Position numbers and translations under genes: made by a program. From Haematobia irritans (taxonomy: Eukaryota > Arthropoda > Insecta > Diptera > Muscidae), in the NCBI RefSeq assembly GCF_050003625.1, contig NC_134397.1, positions 192,779,063 to 192,843,062 on the forward strand: DNA of 64,000 nucleotides, in the 5' to 3' direction. Positions 23,282 to 35,346 of this stretch are shown piece by piece. The notes under the pieces are model-generated. The model ran no database searches. It had not been told where the DNA came from and worked only from the letters and a program-made list of their open reading frames with translations. Each line of letters starts with the position of its first letter. Position 1 is the stretch's first letter.

Positions 23282-24800
23282 TTTTTTTTAATATATACAG
23301 TAACAGTTGCTAGTAAATCCAAAAACCGAATATCCGATTTGCCTTGGTATTAACTATAACTCTTGGTTTGTGGTTGTAGTCACTTCCTGTTGCAAATTGT
23401 CCGACAGTTTAGTTTGAACTAATTATTTCTTGTCGATTATCTCTTCGCAGCAGACATCATTCCAATTGCAATTTAGCTCAGGTTACAAAACAAATGACAT
23501 CCGCTTACGAAGTAAAGTATTTTTGCTGATCTGCATTAGCGAACGAATGTGGAAATGATGATTTGGAAAATTGTATTTCATTTGTGTCGACATGTAAAAT
23601 CCATGAAAAACAGTCGTACGAGAGCCAGCTAGAAGTAGTAATGAAAGCAATAATTTTGTTGATTTCCTTCTTTGACAGTTTTGACCAATTCTCGTATGTG
23701 CCATTTTATTTGAGAGATATGAAATAGAAAATTTTGTAACAAATTGTAAAAATTTAAATGTTAGTTGTACTGAAAAAAAACAGGTCTGGTCCCAAAAATG
23801 TTGTCTTTACACTAATGATTTTGGTATTGATGACGAGCCAAAGAAGCGGAGAATTGATGTAAGGATAATTGTAAGATATAATTCTCTTTTAAATTTGAGT
23901 TTTGCGTACTTGATTATAAGAAACTAATTTTAGTTTATTTGTTTTTTTTTTCAACTTTTTACTTCATGTGCTCTCAAAGTCCTTCAAAAACGTGTTAACG
24001 ACAATTTCCGAATCCAAACGATTTGAAGCCACACCCGGAGAAGTAATATGATCACATCAAACATGTTTTAAGGGCAAAATGTTATTTTTGGATGGTGACC
24101 ATGTAACATGTTTGTCGCAACCATATAATTTTCTACACTCAAAAAAAGTTTACTTTGATTCAAAGATTTTGGCCTTCCCTTAAGGACTTTGGTATTGATT
24201 CCGATGCAAAGATGCGACTTCTATAAAATCAAGACATTTTTTAAGAGACCTATCTGGTTTCATATCTACACCCACAGAAATGATTGGTTGGAATTCGATT
24301 ACGACAACAGTTTGATAGTGGAGACCCACAATTTTTAATTGTGTGGAATAATTGTTAATTATTTCTCTTGTTTGATAGTTTATATAATCAATATAACGGT
24401 GGTGTGACCAAAAGTTAGTACACACGACCAAATATTGGTCGTTATTTATACATTGAAGTAACTAACCATTTCAATTTATTCCACCCTGTTGTGATAACTG
24501 ATTTGTTTTGCCAATGTGTCACCAAACCCAACTGAAAGTCCGCCTAGCCAATAAGGTGGTTGTGTTAATAAATTTTATAGTTATAAAGAAATTTGTTGCT
24601 ATGGACTACATAAATATGACAACAAATAAGTTGTTGTTTGATTTCATTAATTATAAACTCTAAATTCTCAAAATTTCAATACAATTCAAATTTTTCATGT
24701 CGAGTATCCAATATTAGAGAAAATTCTTTTTAATTCGGTAGCTGCATTCTTAAGTGGTGAGTAACATAATCATCAAATGAAATTAGTACCACTCACTCAC
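23282..24800. other. Intergenic DNA with E-type repeat pieces
   Basis: No supported gene. A minus-strand frame of 73 codons (23483-23704) has no known domain. E-type repeat fragments occur at 23780-23860 and 24130-24270 (ACTCAAAAAAAGTTTACTTT; GGCCTTCCCTTAAGGACTTT). Confidence 0.5.
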
Positions 24801-24817
24801 TTACGTTCTTCCCTACT

Positions 24818-26241
24818 ATAGAAATAAAATTTTGACAAAATTTTCTATAGAAATAAAATTTTGACAAAATTTTCTATAGAAATAAAATTTTGACAAAATT
24901 TTCTATCGAAATAAAATTTTGACAAAATTTTCGATAAAAATAAAATTTTGACAAAATTTTCTATACAAATAAAATTTTGACCAAATTTTCCATAGAAATA
25001 AAATTTTGACAAAATTTTCTATAAAAATAAAATTTTCTATGGAAATAAAGTATTCACAAAGTTTTCTATAGAAACAAAATTTTGACAAAATTTTCAATAA
25101 AAATAAAATTTTGACAAACTTTTTTAATTAAATAAATTTTTGACAAAATTTTCGATAAAAATAAAATTTTGACAAAATTTTCGATAAAAATAAAATTTTG
25201 ACAAAATTTTCTATAGAAATAAGGCATTCACAAAGTTTTCTATAGAAACAAAATTTTGACAAAATTTTCAATAAAAATAAAATTTTTACAAAAATTTCTA
25301 TAGAAATAAAATTTTGACAAAATTTTCTATAGAAATGCAATTTTGACAAAATTTTCTATAAAAAAAAGTATTCACAAAATTTTCTATGGAAATAAAGTAT
25401 TCACAAAGTTTTCTATAGAAACAAAATTTTGACAAAATTTTCAATAAAAATAAAATTTTGACAAACTTTTTTAATTAAATAAATTTTTGACAAAATTTTC
25501 GATAAAAATAAAATTTTGACAAAATTTTCGATAAAAATAAAATTTTGACAAAATTTTCTATAGAAATAAGGTATTCACAAAGTTTTCTATAGAAACAAAA
25601 TTTTGACAAAATTTTCAATAAAAATAAAATTTTTACAAAAATTTCTATAGAAATAAAATTTTGACAAAATTTTCTATAGAAATGCAATTTTGACAAAATT
25701 TTCTATAAAAAAAAGTATTCACAAAATTTTCTATAGAAACAAAATTTTGACAAAATTTTCGATAAAAATAAAATTTCTATTTTCTATAGAAATAAAATTT
25801 TGACAAAATTTTCTATAGAAATAAAATTTTGACAAAATTTTCAATAAAAATAAAATTTTGACAAATTTTTTTATATAAATAAATTTTTGACAAAATTTTC
25901 GATAAAAATAAAATTTTGACAAAATTTTCGATAAAAATAAAATTTTGACAAAATTTTCTATAGAAATAAAGTATTCACAAAGTTTTCTATAGAAACAAAA
26001 TTTTGACAAAATTTTCAATAAAAATAAAATTTTTACAAAAATTTCTATAGAAATAAAATTTTGACAAAATTTTCTATAGAAATGCAATTTTGACAAAATT
26101 TTCTATAAAAAAAAGTATTCACAAAATTTTCTATAGAAACAAAATTTTGACAAAATTTTCGATAAAAATAAAATTTCTATTTTCTATAGAAATAAAATTT
26201 TGACAAAATTTTCTATCGAAATAAAATTTTGACAAAACTAC
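24818..26241. repeat. 29-bp minisatellite array D3, reverse orientation, with higher-order units
   Basis: About 49 units in reverse orientation (TAAAATTTTGACAAAATTTT, then CTATAGAAA). Variant units (AAGTATTCACAAAGTTTTCT; TTTTTTAATTAAATAAATTT) recur in the same order. The block ending at 25349 repeats at 25696 (offset 347 bp, about 12 units) and a related block ends at 26096 (offset 400). This shows amplification of multi-unit blocks. Minus-strand frames (73-121 codons of FYRKFCQNF repeats) are not genes. Confidence 0.9.
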
Positions 26242-27887
26242 ATTTTTGCAAAATAATATTTTTTGATAAGTTTTTCTCCAAATGTTGATAGATTATTTTT
26301 GTCTCAGGCTTCGACCGTGTTTTTGATCATGGCTTTTACAAAATCGAGATTTTCTTCCCGCATGAACTTGTCTGTTTTGAAAAATTTGCAAAAGACTATT
26401 AACAAATGAGTTTGTTAAACACTTTCTCAAAATACGAGTATTTTGTTAAAACTATTGTGCCATAAATCTGCTATGGGCTCAAAAATGTCTACACAAAAGG
26501 TACTAAATCATTCGCGGGGTACTACGGTACTGATCTGGGTGAAAAAGTATTGAAAAAAGTAGTATAGTACTGCATTTTCCATCCCTGACACACACGCAAC
26601 GCATTAAGTATCTCGTATGATGAGCAACAGTTAAGCTGACACTTGCTCTCAATGCGAATAGCTAACAATTGGGAGAGTGAAGATATTGCTCATATGGGAA
26701 CACACACACAGAAAACAAATTGTTTGGAAATCAGTTGTACTAACGAAAATTGTACACTCAGAATTAAATATCAGTTGTGCTGATCTATTTCCTTCAATCA
26801 CAAGCGTTTGTCTGTCTTTAATATCATTTGATTATAATTTCAATAGATTTTCGTTTGTAATTGCAAATTGTAGCCGAATGCCGGTTGATGAATTCTCAAA
26901 TATCATTTTTATTTTAACATATTATTAGCTATCAAAGAAGGCATATTTTTGTAGGCTTTAAATTGGGTTAAAAAAGAAACGCATATATATTGTATGTAGG
27001 ATAGGAATGACAATATTAGCTGTGGTTTTTATGGTTTTTAACTTTTCATTGAACCTGCCGTTTTGTATCTGGTAATAGCTGTGGACCATTTTTGATGTGA
27101 TATGATATTGTGGGTATGTTTTATGATATTGTGGGTTAGTTTTATAAACTCTAGCAGTGATACCTATACCCCGTAACTTTTTAATTTTATTTCTTAATTT
27201 CCCTACTCTGGATGCCACCCTGGGCAGAAAAATCAATTCTGGTTAACCAGCGATATAGTCCTGGATTTTAAGAAGCTACATTTCAGATACGAAAGCAGTT
27301 GGATGTTGAAAATCTTACTAAATCTGCACGATTTTATCAATTTGTTCACACCACGAATATTCAATTATTGATATCCATAAAAAAGACGATATATTTTTGA
27401 TGCTGTCGAAGTCAGGTACATAATGTCCGAGGGAATAAGAGGGTTGCGGCAACCATGCTACATGTTCACCGTAAAATTTTTTTTTGCTCTAGGAATCTGG
27501 GTGTGGATACATTTTGATGCAATTAGTAGAGATTCTAGACAAAAATTTGTATCTACTAATTACATACATTTAGAGTATTTAGATTTATTTGTACCACTAT
27601 ACCTATATGTAACTAAAATAAGATATAATATTTCACTGTGAAGTAATTGATTTTAAATATATTTTTAATTATTTTTTAGGTTGGGCAACACAACCGAATG
27701 ATGAAGGTAGTCACAACCAATATCGTCGGCACACCCAACCAACACCATATGTGGTATTAGTTGTGTTGACCGAATCATTCGGGTGAAACAACTGCCAACT
27801 GATAGTATCTGCAACTGCCAAAAGGAGGTTGGCAATAAATTCGGTTGTCACAACCAATCTGTATTCTCTGTGTACTTATTTCATATA
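26242..27887. other. Intergenic DNA, possible decayed element, no gene
   Basis: ORFs up to 92 codons lack any recognisable domain. CACACACAGAAAACAAATTG near 26702 and the roughly inverted CAATCTGTATTCTCTGTGTA near 27855 could bound a 1.2-kb element. The match is imperfect and no target duplication was found. Confidence 0.35.
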
Positions 27888-29097
27888 TAAACAAGTAAGG
27901 AAAGTCTAAAGTCGGGCGGGTATAAATATAGTCGGCGACTATATTATACCCTGCACCACTTTGTAGATCTAAATTTTCGATACCATATCACATCCGTCAA
28001 ATGTGTTGAGGGCTATATAAAGGTTTGTCCCAAATACATACATTTAAATATCACTCGATTTGGACAGAATTTGATAGTCTTTTACAAAATCTATAGACTC
28101 AAAATTTAAGTTGGCTAATGCACTAGGGTGGAACACAATTTTAGTAAAAAAATATGGGAAACATTTAAATCTGCAGCAATTTTAAGGAAACTTCACAAAC
28201 GTTTATTTATGATTTATCGCTCGATATATATGCATTAGAAGTTTAGGAAAATTAGAGTCATTTTTACAACTTTTCGACTAAGCAGTGGCGATTTAACAAG
28301 GAAAATGTTGGTATTTTGACCATTTTTGTCGAAATCAGAAAAACATATATATGGGAGCTATATCTAAATCTGAACCGATGTCAACCAAATTTGGCACGCA
28401 TAGCTACAATGCTAATTCTACTCCCTGTGCAAAATTTCAACTAAATCGGAGTTAAAAATTCGCCTCTGTGGTCATATGAGTGTAAATCAGCCGAAAGCTA
28501 TATATGGGAGATATATCCAAATCTGAACCGATTTCAACCAAATTTGGCACACATAGCTACAATGCTAATTCTACTCCCTGTGCAAAATTTCAACTAAATC
28601 GGAGTCAAAAATTGGTCTCTGTGGGCAAATGAGTGTAAATCGGGCGAAAGCTATATATGGGAGCTATATCTAAATCTGAACCGATTTGGCTGATATTTTG
28701 CAAGTTTTTCGAGACTCATAAAATATTCGCATGTACGGAATTTGAGGAAGATCGGTTGATATACACGCCAATTATGACCAGATCGGTGAAAGATATATAT
28801 GGCGGCTATATCTAAATCTGAACCGATTTTTTCCAAATTTAATAGGGATCGTCTGTGAGCCGAAACAGGACCCTGTACCAAATTTTAGGACAATCGGACT
28901 AAAACTGCGAGCTGTACTTTGCACACAAAAATACATCAACAGACAGACAGACGGACATCGCTAAATCGACTCAGAATTTAATTCTAAGACGATCGGTATA
29001 CTAAACGATGGGTTTCAGACATTTCCTTCTTGGCGTTACATACAAATGCACAAACTTATTATACCCTGTACCACAGTAGTGGTGAAGGGTATAAAAA
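27888..29097 (-). repeat. Family C modular repeat, reversed copy
   Basis: Reverse orientation. It starts with the tail (AAACAAGTAAGGAAAGTCTA, AAGTCGGGCGGG, TATTATACCCTGCACCACTT), runs through four or five modules (GAGCTATATCTAAATCTGAA; CCGATTTC) and the reversed CAGACAGACGGACATCG run, and ends with the head hairpin TATACCCTGTACCACAGTAG, TGGTGAAGGGTATAA. Non-coding. Confidence 0.75.
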
Positions 29098-29177
29098 CAT
29101 AAAATTAGCATGAACAGCTATACATTTCAATAAAAGAAAACCATAACGTATTCATTATATACTGCCAAAAACTAGTA

Positions 29178-29408
29178 ATAGCAGCGTAGCTGACGTTTGT
29201 CCAATTTGCAACCAAGGGCCACACGACACGCGTCATCTTTTCTCTTGCCCAGCCAAACCAACCCGACTTACCACCAGATCACTCTGGACACACCCCATCT
29301 TAGTCGCAGAGTTCCTTGATCTGCCAACAAGCTGATGTACCAAGCGTATAACATGAAATGGATGAGATCACAATAAACTGTTACAACAACAACAACAACA
29401 ACAACAGT
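29178..29408 (+). mobile_element. Non-LTR retrotransposon 3' end with (ACA)n tail
   Basis: The sequence encodes ADVCPICNQGPHDTRHLFSC-like residues followed by PAKPTRL...SLWTHPILVAEFLDL and a stop, i.e. the C-x2-C...H-x4-C motif at the end of LINE ORF2 proteins. A short 3' UTR and a tail of CAACAACAACAACAACAACA follow. Everything upstream is missing. Confidence 0.75.
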
Positions 29409-29477
29409 ATTAGAAAATTGTACTACTTTTTTACCAGATTTTTCTCGACATTTGTCCGAGTAAAAGGCCTATATGTT

Positions 29478-30641
29478 TTGTTTTGTTTTGATGTTCACTA
29501 AAATGACTGAAAATAAAAATAACCCGAATTTCTTCTAAATACAGATAACGATTTTTTTCTTTACATGTAGTAACTACCTTTATTACTATTTTTCATTTTC
29601 TGTACTCTTAAATTTTGTACTCTGAGAGGATTTTTGATATTTGTCTCTTTTGCAGCGACCAAACTAAACGAACACAACTGTTGTTCATTTATATTGAAAT
29701 AATCATAGAGCTGGGGTTTATATGAATGGCCACCTTGTAGTATGAGTTATGATGCTTAACGTAGATTATACGACATGTAGTACATTTGTCGATGTTATAG
29801 TTCGTTACACTCAACAGTAACATGTAGTATTATGGAAATTTATTCATATCTTAGCAAGCGCTTGCACAAAATCTTGTCATGAAGTCCATTTGCATTTAAT
29901 TTGCAAAATTTTGATCACTTCTCAGAACTGGAACAAAAATATGCGGTGGTGACTATTCAGTCGACCTCGAATCAGAATACATAGGTCCAAACAGTATCAA
30001 AAAATCCATCCACTCCATATCAAACTTATTCTTCATAAAAGTCGATCGATGTGCTCAAAGTAATTGTCCGCTTGTAATATATAATTACTGTGATCCTCTC
30101 ATCCGTCGTGGTTATGCACACCCCCAGATCACTCTGGACAAATCTAGCCGCTGGCTTTCAAACTCCGTTCGGACTCGGCTTTAAAAAGGAGGTCCCTTGT
30201 CATTGAGCTAAACGTAGAAGTTCTCCACGTCTAGTATAACAAGGGACTTTACAGTCTAAGTGACCCAGCAAAAAAAGAGCTTCCAAAAAAGTAGTTTGGA
30301 CTTCCAATTTGTTATTCGGAAGTAGTGCAATCTTGGATCATCTCCAATGGATTTTACATTTGCTTGTCATAGGACGGAAGTACACCATTTTTGGATCCTT
30401 TGCATTGCTTTAGAAGTTGTGCCTTGGATGTTCATTTGGATGAAGAAATTTAAAAAAAAAAACTGAAAAACAAATTTTTTTTCCAATTTCACTTTATATT
30501 TTTATCACAATTTTTGATACATTTTTATTTTCTTATTATCTAATTTTTACAAAATGAAAATTTTCTACGCTTCCACAGGGGGTTGAACCTGGGTCTGTTG
30601 GCACCATAACAGAACGACTTAGCACACTCAGCCACAAACGC
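29478..30641. repeat. Left arm of a giant inverted repeat
   Basis: About 1.16 kb whose reverse complement lies at 31343-32472. Matching landmarks include GTCGACCTCGAATCAGAATA (left) with TATTCTGATTCGAGGTCGAC (right), and AGCCGCTGGCTTTCAAACTC with GAGTTTGAAAGCCAGCGGCT. Arms differ by scattered substitutions and small indels. It includes a SINE-body piece (CGGACTCGGCTTTAAAAAGG) and, at the inner end, a tRNA-like SINE head on the minus strand. Confidence 0.85.
30560..30641 (-). mobile_element. tRNA-like SINE head, minus strand
   Basis: Minus-strand GTTTGTGGCTGAGTGTGCTA resembles an A box and CAGGTTCAACCCCCTGTGG carries a B box (GGTTCAACC). The layout resembles a Leu/Ser-type tRNA but the stems do not close well. 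An A-rich, non-coding body follows. The plus-strand twin is at 31343. Confidence 0.65.
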
Positions 30642-30676
30642 CATTGAACACGATCCATCAAAATCTATATTCAAAT

Positions 30677-31345
30677 GTTTGTAATATGAACATAATATGA
30701 CACCTTGGCATAACATTCTTCCTGAGATATTCTTTATTATTATGAATGAAAAAATAAAGAAAGCTGGATCAAATCTCACTAGCGGCAATTGTTTTATTAA
30801 ATATTTTTCAAAAAAAAAATATTTTATTTTTTATGTCATACATCGTTTCTATTTTTTTTTTTTTTGCCATATACATACTATGTATTTGTGTATAAATATA
30901 TTTTTTCCATTAAAAATCAATAAAAAATTTTAAATTATCGTTAGACTGGTCCAAAGGACTGGAAAAAATTCTATAGGGGATCACGCGTGAGTCGTGAGTT
31001 ACGCTGATGGCAACGGCTTGAGTGTGAGAGATTATCAGACCAAAAGGGGTGCGTGTGTTTGAGTCACGAAAATAATTTCTTCGTGAGTGTGCGTGAGTAA
31101 CGAAATTCGGAAAAATATGCTCACGAAAAAAATCCCGCCCATGCTCTCGATTTTAATCATGCTCATGTTATCAAACACGTCTCTAAGGTAAATTAGTCAT
31201 AAAATTTTTCGTGAGTCACGACATTTCGTGCGTGAGTATGTATGAGTACAAATTTTCTTTTCGTGAGTGTGCGTGAGTCCTACCAAACAATATCGTACGT
31301 GAGTGTGCGTGAGTAAGATTTTTCCGTCGTGAGTGTGCGTGAGCG
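30677..31345 (+). repeat. Direct repeat block B1, uninterrupted copy
   Basis: About 670 bp repeated 1806 bp downstream at 32483 (start GTTTGTAATATGAACATAAT). It contains an AT-rich half and, from about 30975, a half rich in CGTGAGTGTGCGTGAGT words. It is nearly identical to the second copy but lacks the hAT insertion, so it documents the empty target site (GCGTGAGTATGTATGAG, near 31231). Short frames at 30697-30933 are by-products. Confidence 0.85.
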
Positions 31346-31440
31346 TTTGTGGCTGAGTGTGCTAAGGCGTTCTGTTATGGTGCCAACAGACCCAGGTTCA
31401 ACCCCCTGTGGAAGCGTAGAAAATTTTCATTTTGTAAAAA
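31343..31440 (+). mobile_element. tRNA-like SINE head, plus strand
   Basis: GTGGCTGAGTGTGCTAAGGC (A-box-like) and CCCAGGTTCAACCCCCTGTG (B box) followed by an A-rich tail. It mirrors 30560-30641. Not a functional tRNA: acceptor pairing is poor and it has a repeat context. Confidence 0.65.
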
Positions 31441-32472
31441 TTAGATAATAAGAAAATAAAAATGTATCAAAAATTGTGATAAAAATATAAAGTGAAATTG
31501 GAAAAAAATTTTGTTTTTCAGTTTTTTTTAAATTTCTTCATCCAAATGAACTTCCAAGGCACAACTTCTAAAGCAATGCAAAGGATCCAAAAATGGTGTA
31601 CTTCCGTCCTATGACAAGCAAATGTAAAATCCATTGGAGATGATCCAAGATTGCACTACTTCCGAATAACAAATTGGAAGTCCAAACTACTTTTTTGGAA
31701 GCTCTTTTTTTGCTGGGTCACTTAGACTATAAAGTCCCTTGTTATACTAGACGTGCAGAACTTCTACGTTTAGCTCAATGACAAGGGACCTCCTTTTTAA
31801 AGCCGAGTCCGAATGGAGTTTGAAAGCCAGCGGCTAGATTTGTCCAGAGTGATCTGGGGGTGCATAACTCACGACGGATGAGAGGATCACAGTAATTACA
31901 TATTACAAGCGGACAATTACTTTGAGCACATCGATCGACTTTTATGAAGAATAAGTTTGATATGGAGTGGATGGATTTTTTGATACTGTTTGGACCTATG
32001 TATTCTGATTCGAGGTCGACTGAATAGTCACCACCGCATATTGTTGTTGTTCCAGTTCTGAGAAGTGATCAAAATTATGCAACTTAATAGCAAATGGACT
32101 TCATGGCAAGATTTTGTGCAAGTGCTTGCTAAGATATGAATACATTTCCATAATACTACATGTTACTGTTGAGTGATTGTAATGAACTATAACATCGACA
32201 ACTGTACCACATGTCGTATAATCTACGTTAAGCATCATAACTTATACTACAAGGTGGCCTTTCGTATAAGCCACAGCTCTATGATTATTTCAATATAAAT
32301 GACAAATATCAAAAATCCTCTCAGAGTACAAAATTTGGTTAAGAGTACAGAAAATGAAAAATAGTAATAAAGGTAGTTACTACATGTAAAGAAAAAATCG
32401 TTATCTGTATCTAGAAGAAATTCGGGTTGTTTTTATTTTCAGCCATTTTAGTGAACATTAAAACAAAGCAAT
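31343..32472. repeat. Right arm of the giant inverted repeat
   Basis: Reverse complement of 29478-30641; the spacer between arms is 701 bp. From its inner end it contains a tRNA-like SINE head (31343-31440), an A-rich linker, an anonymous body (GGAAGTCCAAACTACTTTTT; GCTCTTTTTTTGCTGGGTCA), the SINE-body piece GGACCTCCTTTTTAAAGCCG and outer unique sequence. Confidence 0.85.
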
Positions 32473-32482
32473 AGTAAAAAAG

Positions 32483-34822
32483 TTTGTAATATGAACATAA
32501 TATGACACCTTGGCATAACATTCTTCCTGAGATGTTCTTTATTATTATGAATGAAAAAATAAAGAAAGCTGGATCAAATCTCACTAGCGGCAATTGTTTT
32601 ATTAAATATTTTTCAAAAAAAAATATTTTGTTTTTTATGTCATACATCGTTTCTATTTTTTTTTTTTTGCCATATACATACTATGTATTTGTGTATAAAT
32701 ATATTTTTTCCATTAAAAATCAATAAAAAATTTTAAATTATCGTTAGACTGGTCCAAAGGACTGCATCGGAAGTGGAAAAAATTCTATAGGGGATCACGC
32801 GTGAGTCGTGAGTTACGCTGATGGCAACGGCTTGAGTGTGAGAGATTATCAGACCAAAAGTGGTGCGTGTGTGTGAGTCACGAAAATAATTTCTTCGTGA
32901 GTGTGCGTGAGTAACGAAATTCGGAAAAATACGCTCACGAAAAAAATCCCGCCCATGCTCTCGATTTTAATCATGCTCATGTTATCAAACACGTCTCTAA
33001 GGTAAATTAGTCATAAAATTTTTCGTGAGTCACGACATTTCGTGCGTGAGTATCAGCGTTGCCAATTTAGCTTTTTTCCCGCTAGATTTGGCTTTTTTTG
33101 AAGACGTTTAGCGGGAAAAAAATGCATTTAGCTTTTAGCTTTTTTTCTGGCTTTTTTTCATGACCCTTTTAGCTATTTTTGGTTTTTTTTATTTTCGACA
33201 TGTTCCTATTGAAATATGGATAAAACTTCGTTTTTATCTAAGCCTTGCTGCCAGAATAAGGTTTTTCACATGTTTCAAATCTCAATTGAAACATTAATAA
33301 TTATTCCAGCCATTATGCGGACATTTTTGCAGCAAATACACCTTGTGGTAAAGTTCTTGCCTCATATTCATAAAAGTTATCGTAAACTTTAAATCTACTA
33401 TTACCATGCAAATTCCTTATATAAACTGTCAGTAAATTATTAGGAATATTAGCATTTGACTCGTTTATCCTTTTTATGTTATTTTAATATTCTAAAGTTA
33501 TTATGATATTACTAAATTAAAATAGTAGATGTGAATTGCTTTGTACACTGAAAAAATATTGTCGTGAGGCCAAAGATGGTTATATAGCATTTGTGAATTT
33601 CTCTTATATAAACTGTTTTCCTTGTCCAAAAGCCGATAAAGTCGTTTTGTCCTTATAGTTAAGTGATTCAACTTAAAAATGGGTATCTTTTCATGAAAGA
33701 AGGCTAGGGTCAATTCTAAAAAATTCTTTAAATTAATAGTCTTTAAATTTGTGGAGTTTTTGTATTTTGACCACAAACCAAAATAACGTTAAAAAATTGA
33801 AGAGGTTTTTAAACATTTTATTTTAAAAACGTATACATAAAATAATTTCTACTTAAAGTCGAGTCTGAATTTGAAAATTTAAGTTTTCGTTAGCACGTTT
33901 TTAAAGCACTGTGATAGCTCGTGAAGAAAAAGCTGAGAAAACGAATAAATTCAAATTTGACTCGGAATCAATACAAAAATCATTAGTGTACAAAATCTTT
34001 GGAACCGAACATAGAAATAATTAAGGAAATAAAGTTTTGAATGTGGTATTATTTTTTTTAACACCAAAAAATGCAATAAAAAATTCGTAGTGATAGGATC
34101 AAAACAAATCTGCTATTTATTAATGGGATGGATTTACATTTACGAAAATTGGACAACAATAGGTTTGGGAAATTTTCGAATAAAAGTTATTCATTATAAA
34201 CTTGCAAGACAGTTAGAATGGGTTTTATTCTCTTGGGTAAAATTAAGAGAAGTGTACACGTTCACGAATTTATCATTAATTCAGTTAAAACAAAATATAT
34301 AGATATTTGCTAATGCATGATTAACCAGCTGACAATTGCAAGTTCACTGGGAAAAATGATTTTACAAGGAAATATAAACGAAGGACTTCCAGTAAAAATT
34401 TGTGATTGTAAAAATGGATCGAGTACGCCAACAGAGCTAATATGATTTAGACTTTCTTACAGTCTCACAGAAATGGAATTAAATTGAATACAAGTAAAAT
34501 AATATGCATTTTAAGTGAAATAAAGCCTTTAAGTTTGTTAAATTTCAATTAAAAATGTGACTTTTGATACAAAAAAATTTAGATTTTTTCTAGCTATTTT
34601 TTTAAATTTTTTAGCTTTTTTTGGCTAGTTTTTTGGACAAATCTAGCGGTTTTTGGTGAAACAATTCTGGCAACGCTGGTGAGTATGTATGAGTACAAAT
34701 TTTCTTTTCGTGAGTGTGCGTGAGTCCTACCAAACAATATCGTACGTGAGTGTGCGTGAGTAAGATTTTTCCGTCGTGAGTGTGCGTGAGCGTGAGAAAA
34801 TATTACTCACGTGCACACCTCT
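32483..34822 (+). repeat. Direct repeat block B2, interrupted by a hAT element
   Basis: Second copy of the block at 30677. It runs 32483-33053, is split by the hAT element 33054-34678, and resumes at 34679 through further CGTGAGTGTGCGTGAGT words to about 34822. This copy extends past the end of the first one (GAAAATATTACTCACGTGCA), giving the fuller right end. Confidence 0.85.
33054..34678. mobile_element. Non-autonomous hAT element, 1625 bp, 8-bp target duplication
   Basis: Ends CAGCGTTGCCA and TGGCAACGCTG are perfect 11-bp inverted repeats. The flanks are the direct 8-mer GTGAGTAT (33046-33053 and 34679-34686), which is present once at the uninterrupted site in the block at 30677. An 8-bp duplication with a CAG start is diagnostic of hAT. 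Subterminal regions repeat TAGCTTTTT and CCGCTAGATTTG/CAAATCTAGCGG. Internal ORFs (91 and 70 codons) have no transposase similarity; an E-type repeat piece lies at about 33957-34013. Confidence 0.88.
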
Positions 34823-35007
34823 AGTCGAAAGTTGTTTCGATCGGAAGTTTGTGTGATTTCAACATACGGACATGCTTAGATCGACTCAGAATTTCACCAC
34901 GACCCAGAATATATATACTTTATGGGGTCTTAGAGCAATATTTCGATCTGTTACAAACGGAATGACAAAGTTAATATACCCCCATCCTATGGTGGAGGGT
35001 ATAAAAA
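34823..35007 (-). repeat. Family A modular repeat, reversed 5' fragment
   Basis: Only the head of the family in reverse: CGGACATGCTTAGATCGACT, GACCCAGAATATATATACTT, TTAATATACCCCCATCCTAT and GGTGGAGGGTATAAAAAT. It lies directly behind the end of block B2 and 340 bp from the end of Sirt2. Confidence 0.7.
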
Positions 35008-35102
35008 TCTTGAATTGCTGATTTTGTTTATTAAAGCGTTTTTGAGCCCATAAAAAAATCAATAAGTAAATTTCGTTGTTTAATTTAATACAATAATTAA
35101 AT

Positions 35103-35108
35103 TTTATT
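35103..35108 (-). terminator. Possible Sirt2 polyadenylation signal
   Basis: AATAAA on the minus strand about 240 bases after the Sirt2 stop codon. The region is AT-rich, so such hexamers are common by chance and other sites are possible. Confidence 0.3.
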
Positions 35109-35346
35109 AAATGTTAGTCAATATATATGTAAGTATATATACTTTTTTATATTACAACAAATTAAAATAATTAATTCATTTACCATTATTACATGAATAT
35201 TTTTTTAAGTATTTCCTATTGGTTTTTATGTATAGATTTATAGATTACTTTGTAGTCGATTTAGCTATAACTATTCAATAAATGTAGTAGGGGTTTCAAA
35301 TTAACTATTACAAAGAAATAACGAATATATTGCACATTACTACAAT

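Noticed and set aside
24903..26096. Several frames with FYRKFCQNF repeats
   Set aside because: They are translations of the 29-bp minisatellite (three units give 29 codons).
26702..27875. Possible element bounded by CACACACAGAAAACA and a similar reversed sequence
   Set aside because: The inverted match is weak and no target duplication was found, so it is only mentioned under the intergenic region.
33501..34302. Possible transposase in the hAT element
   Set aside because: The two ORFs (91 and 70 codons) show no DDE or dimerisation motifs; the element is non-autonomous.
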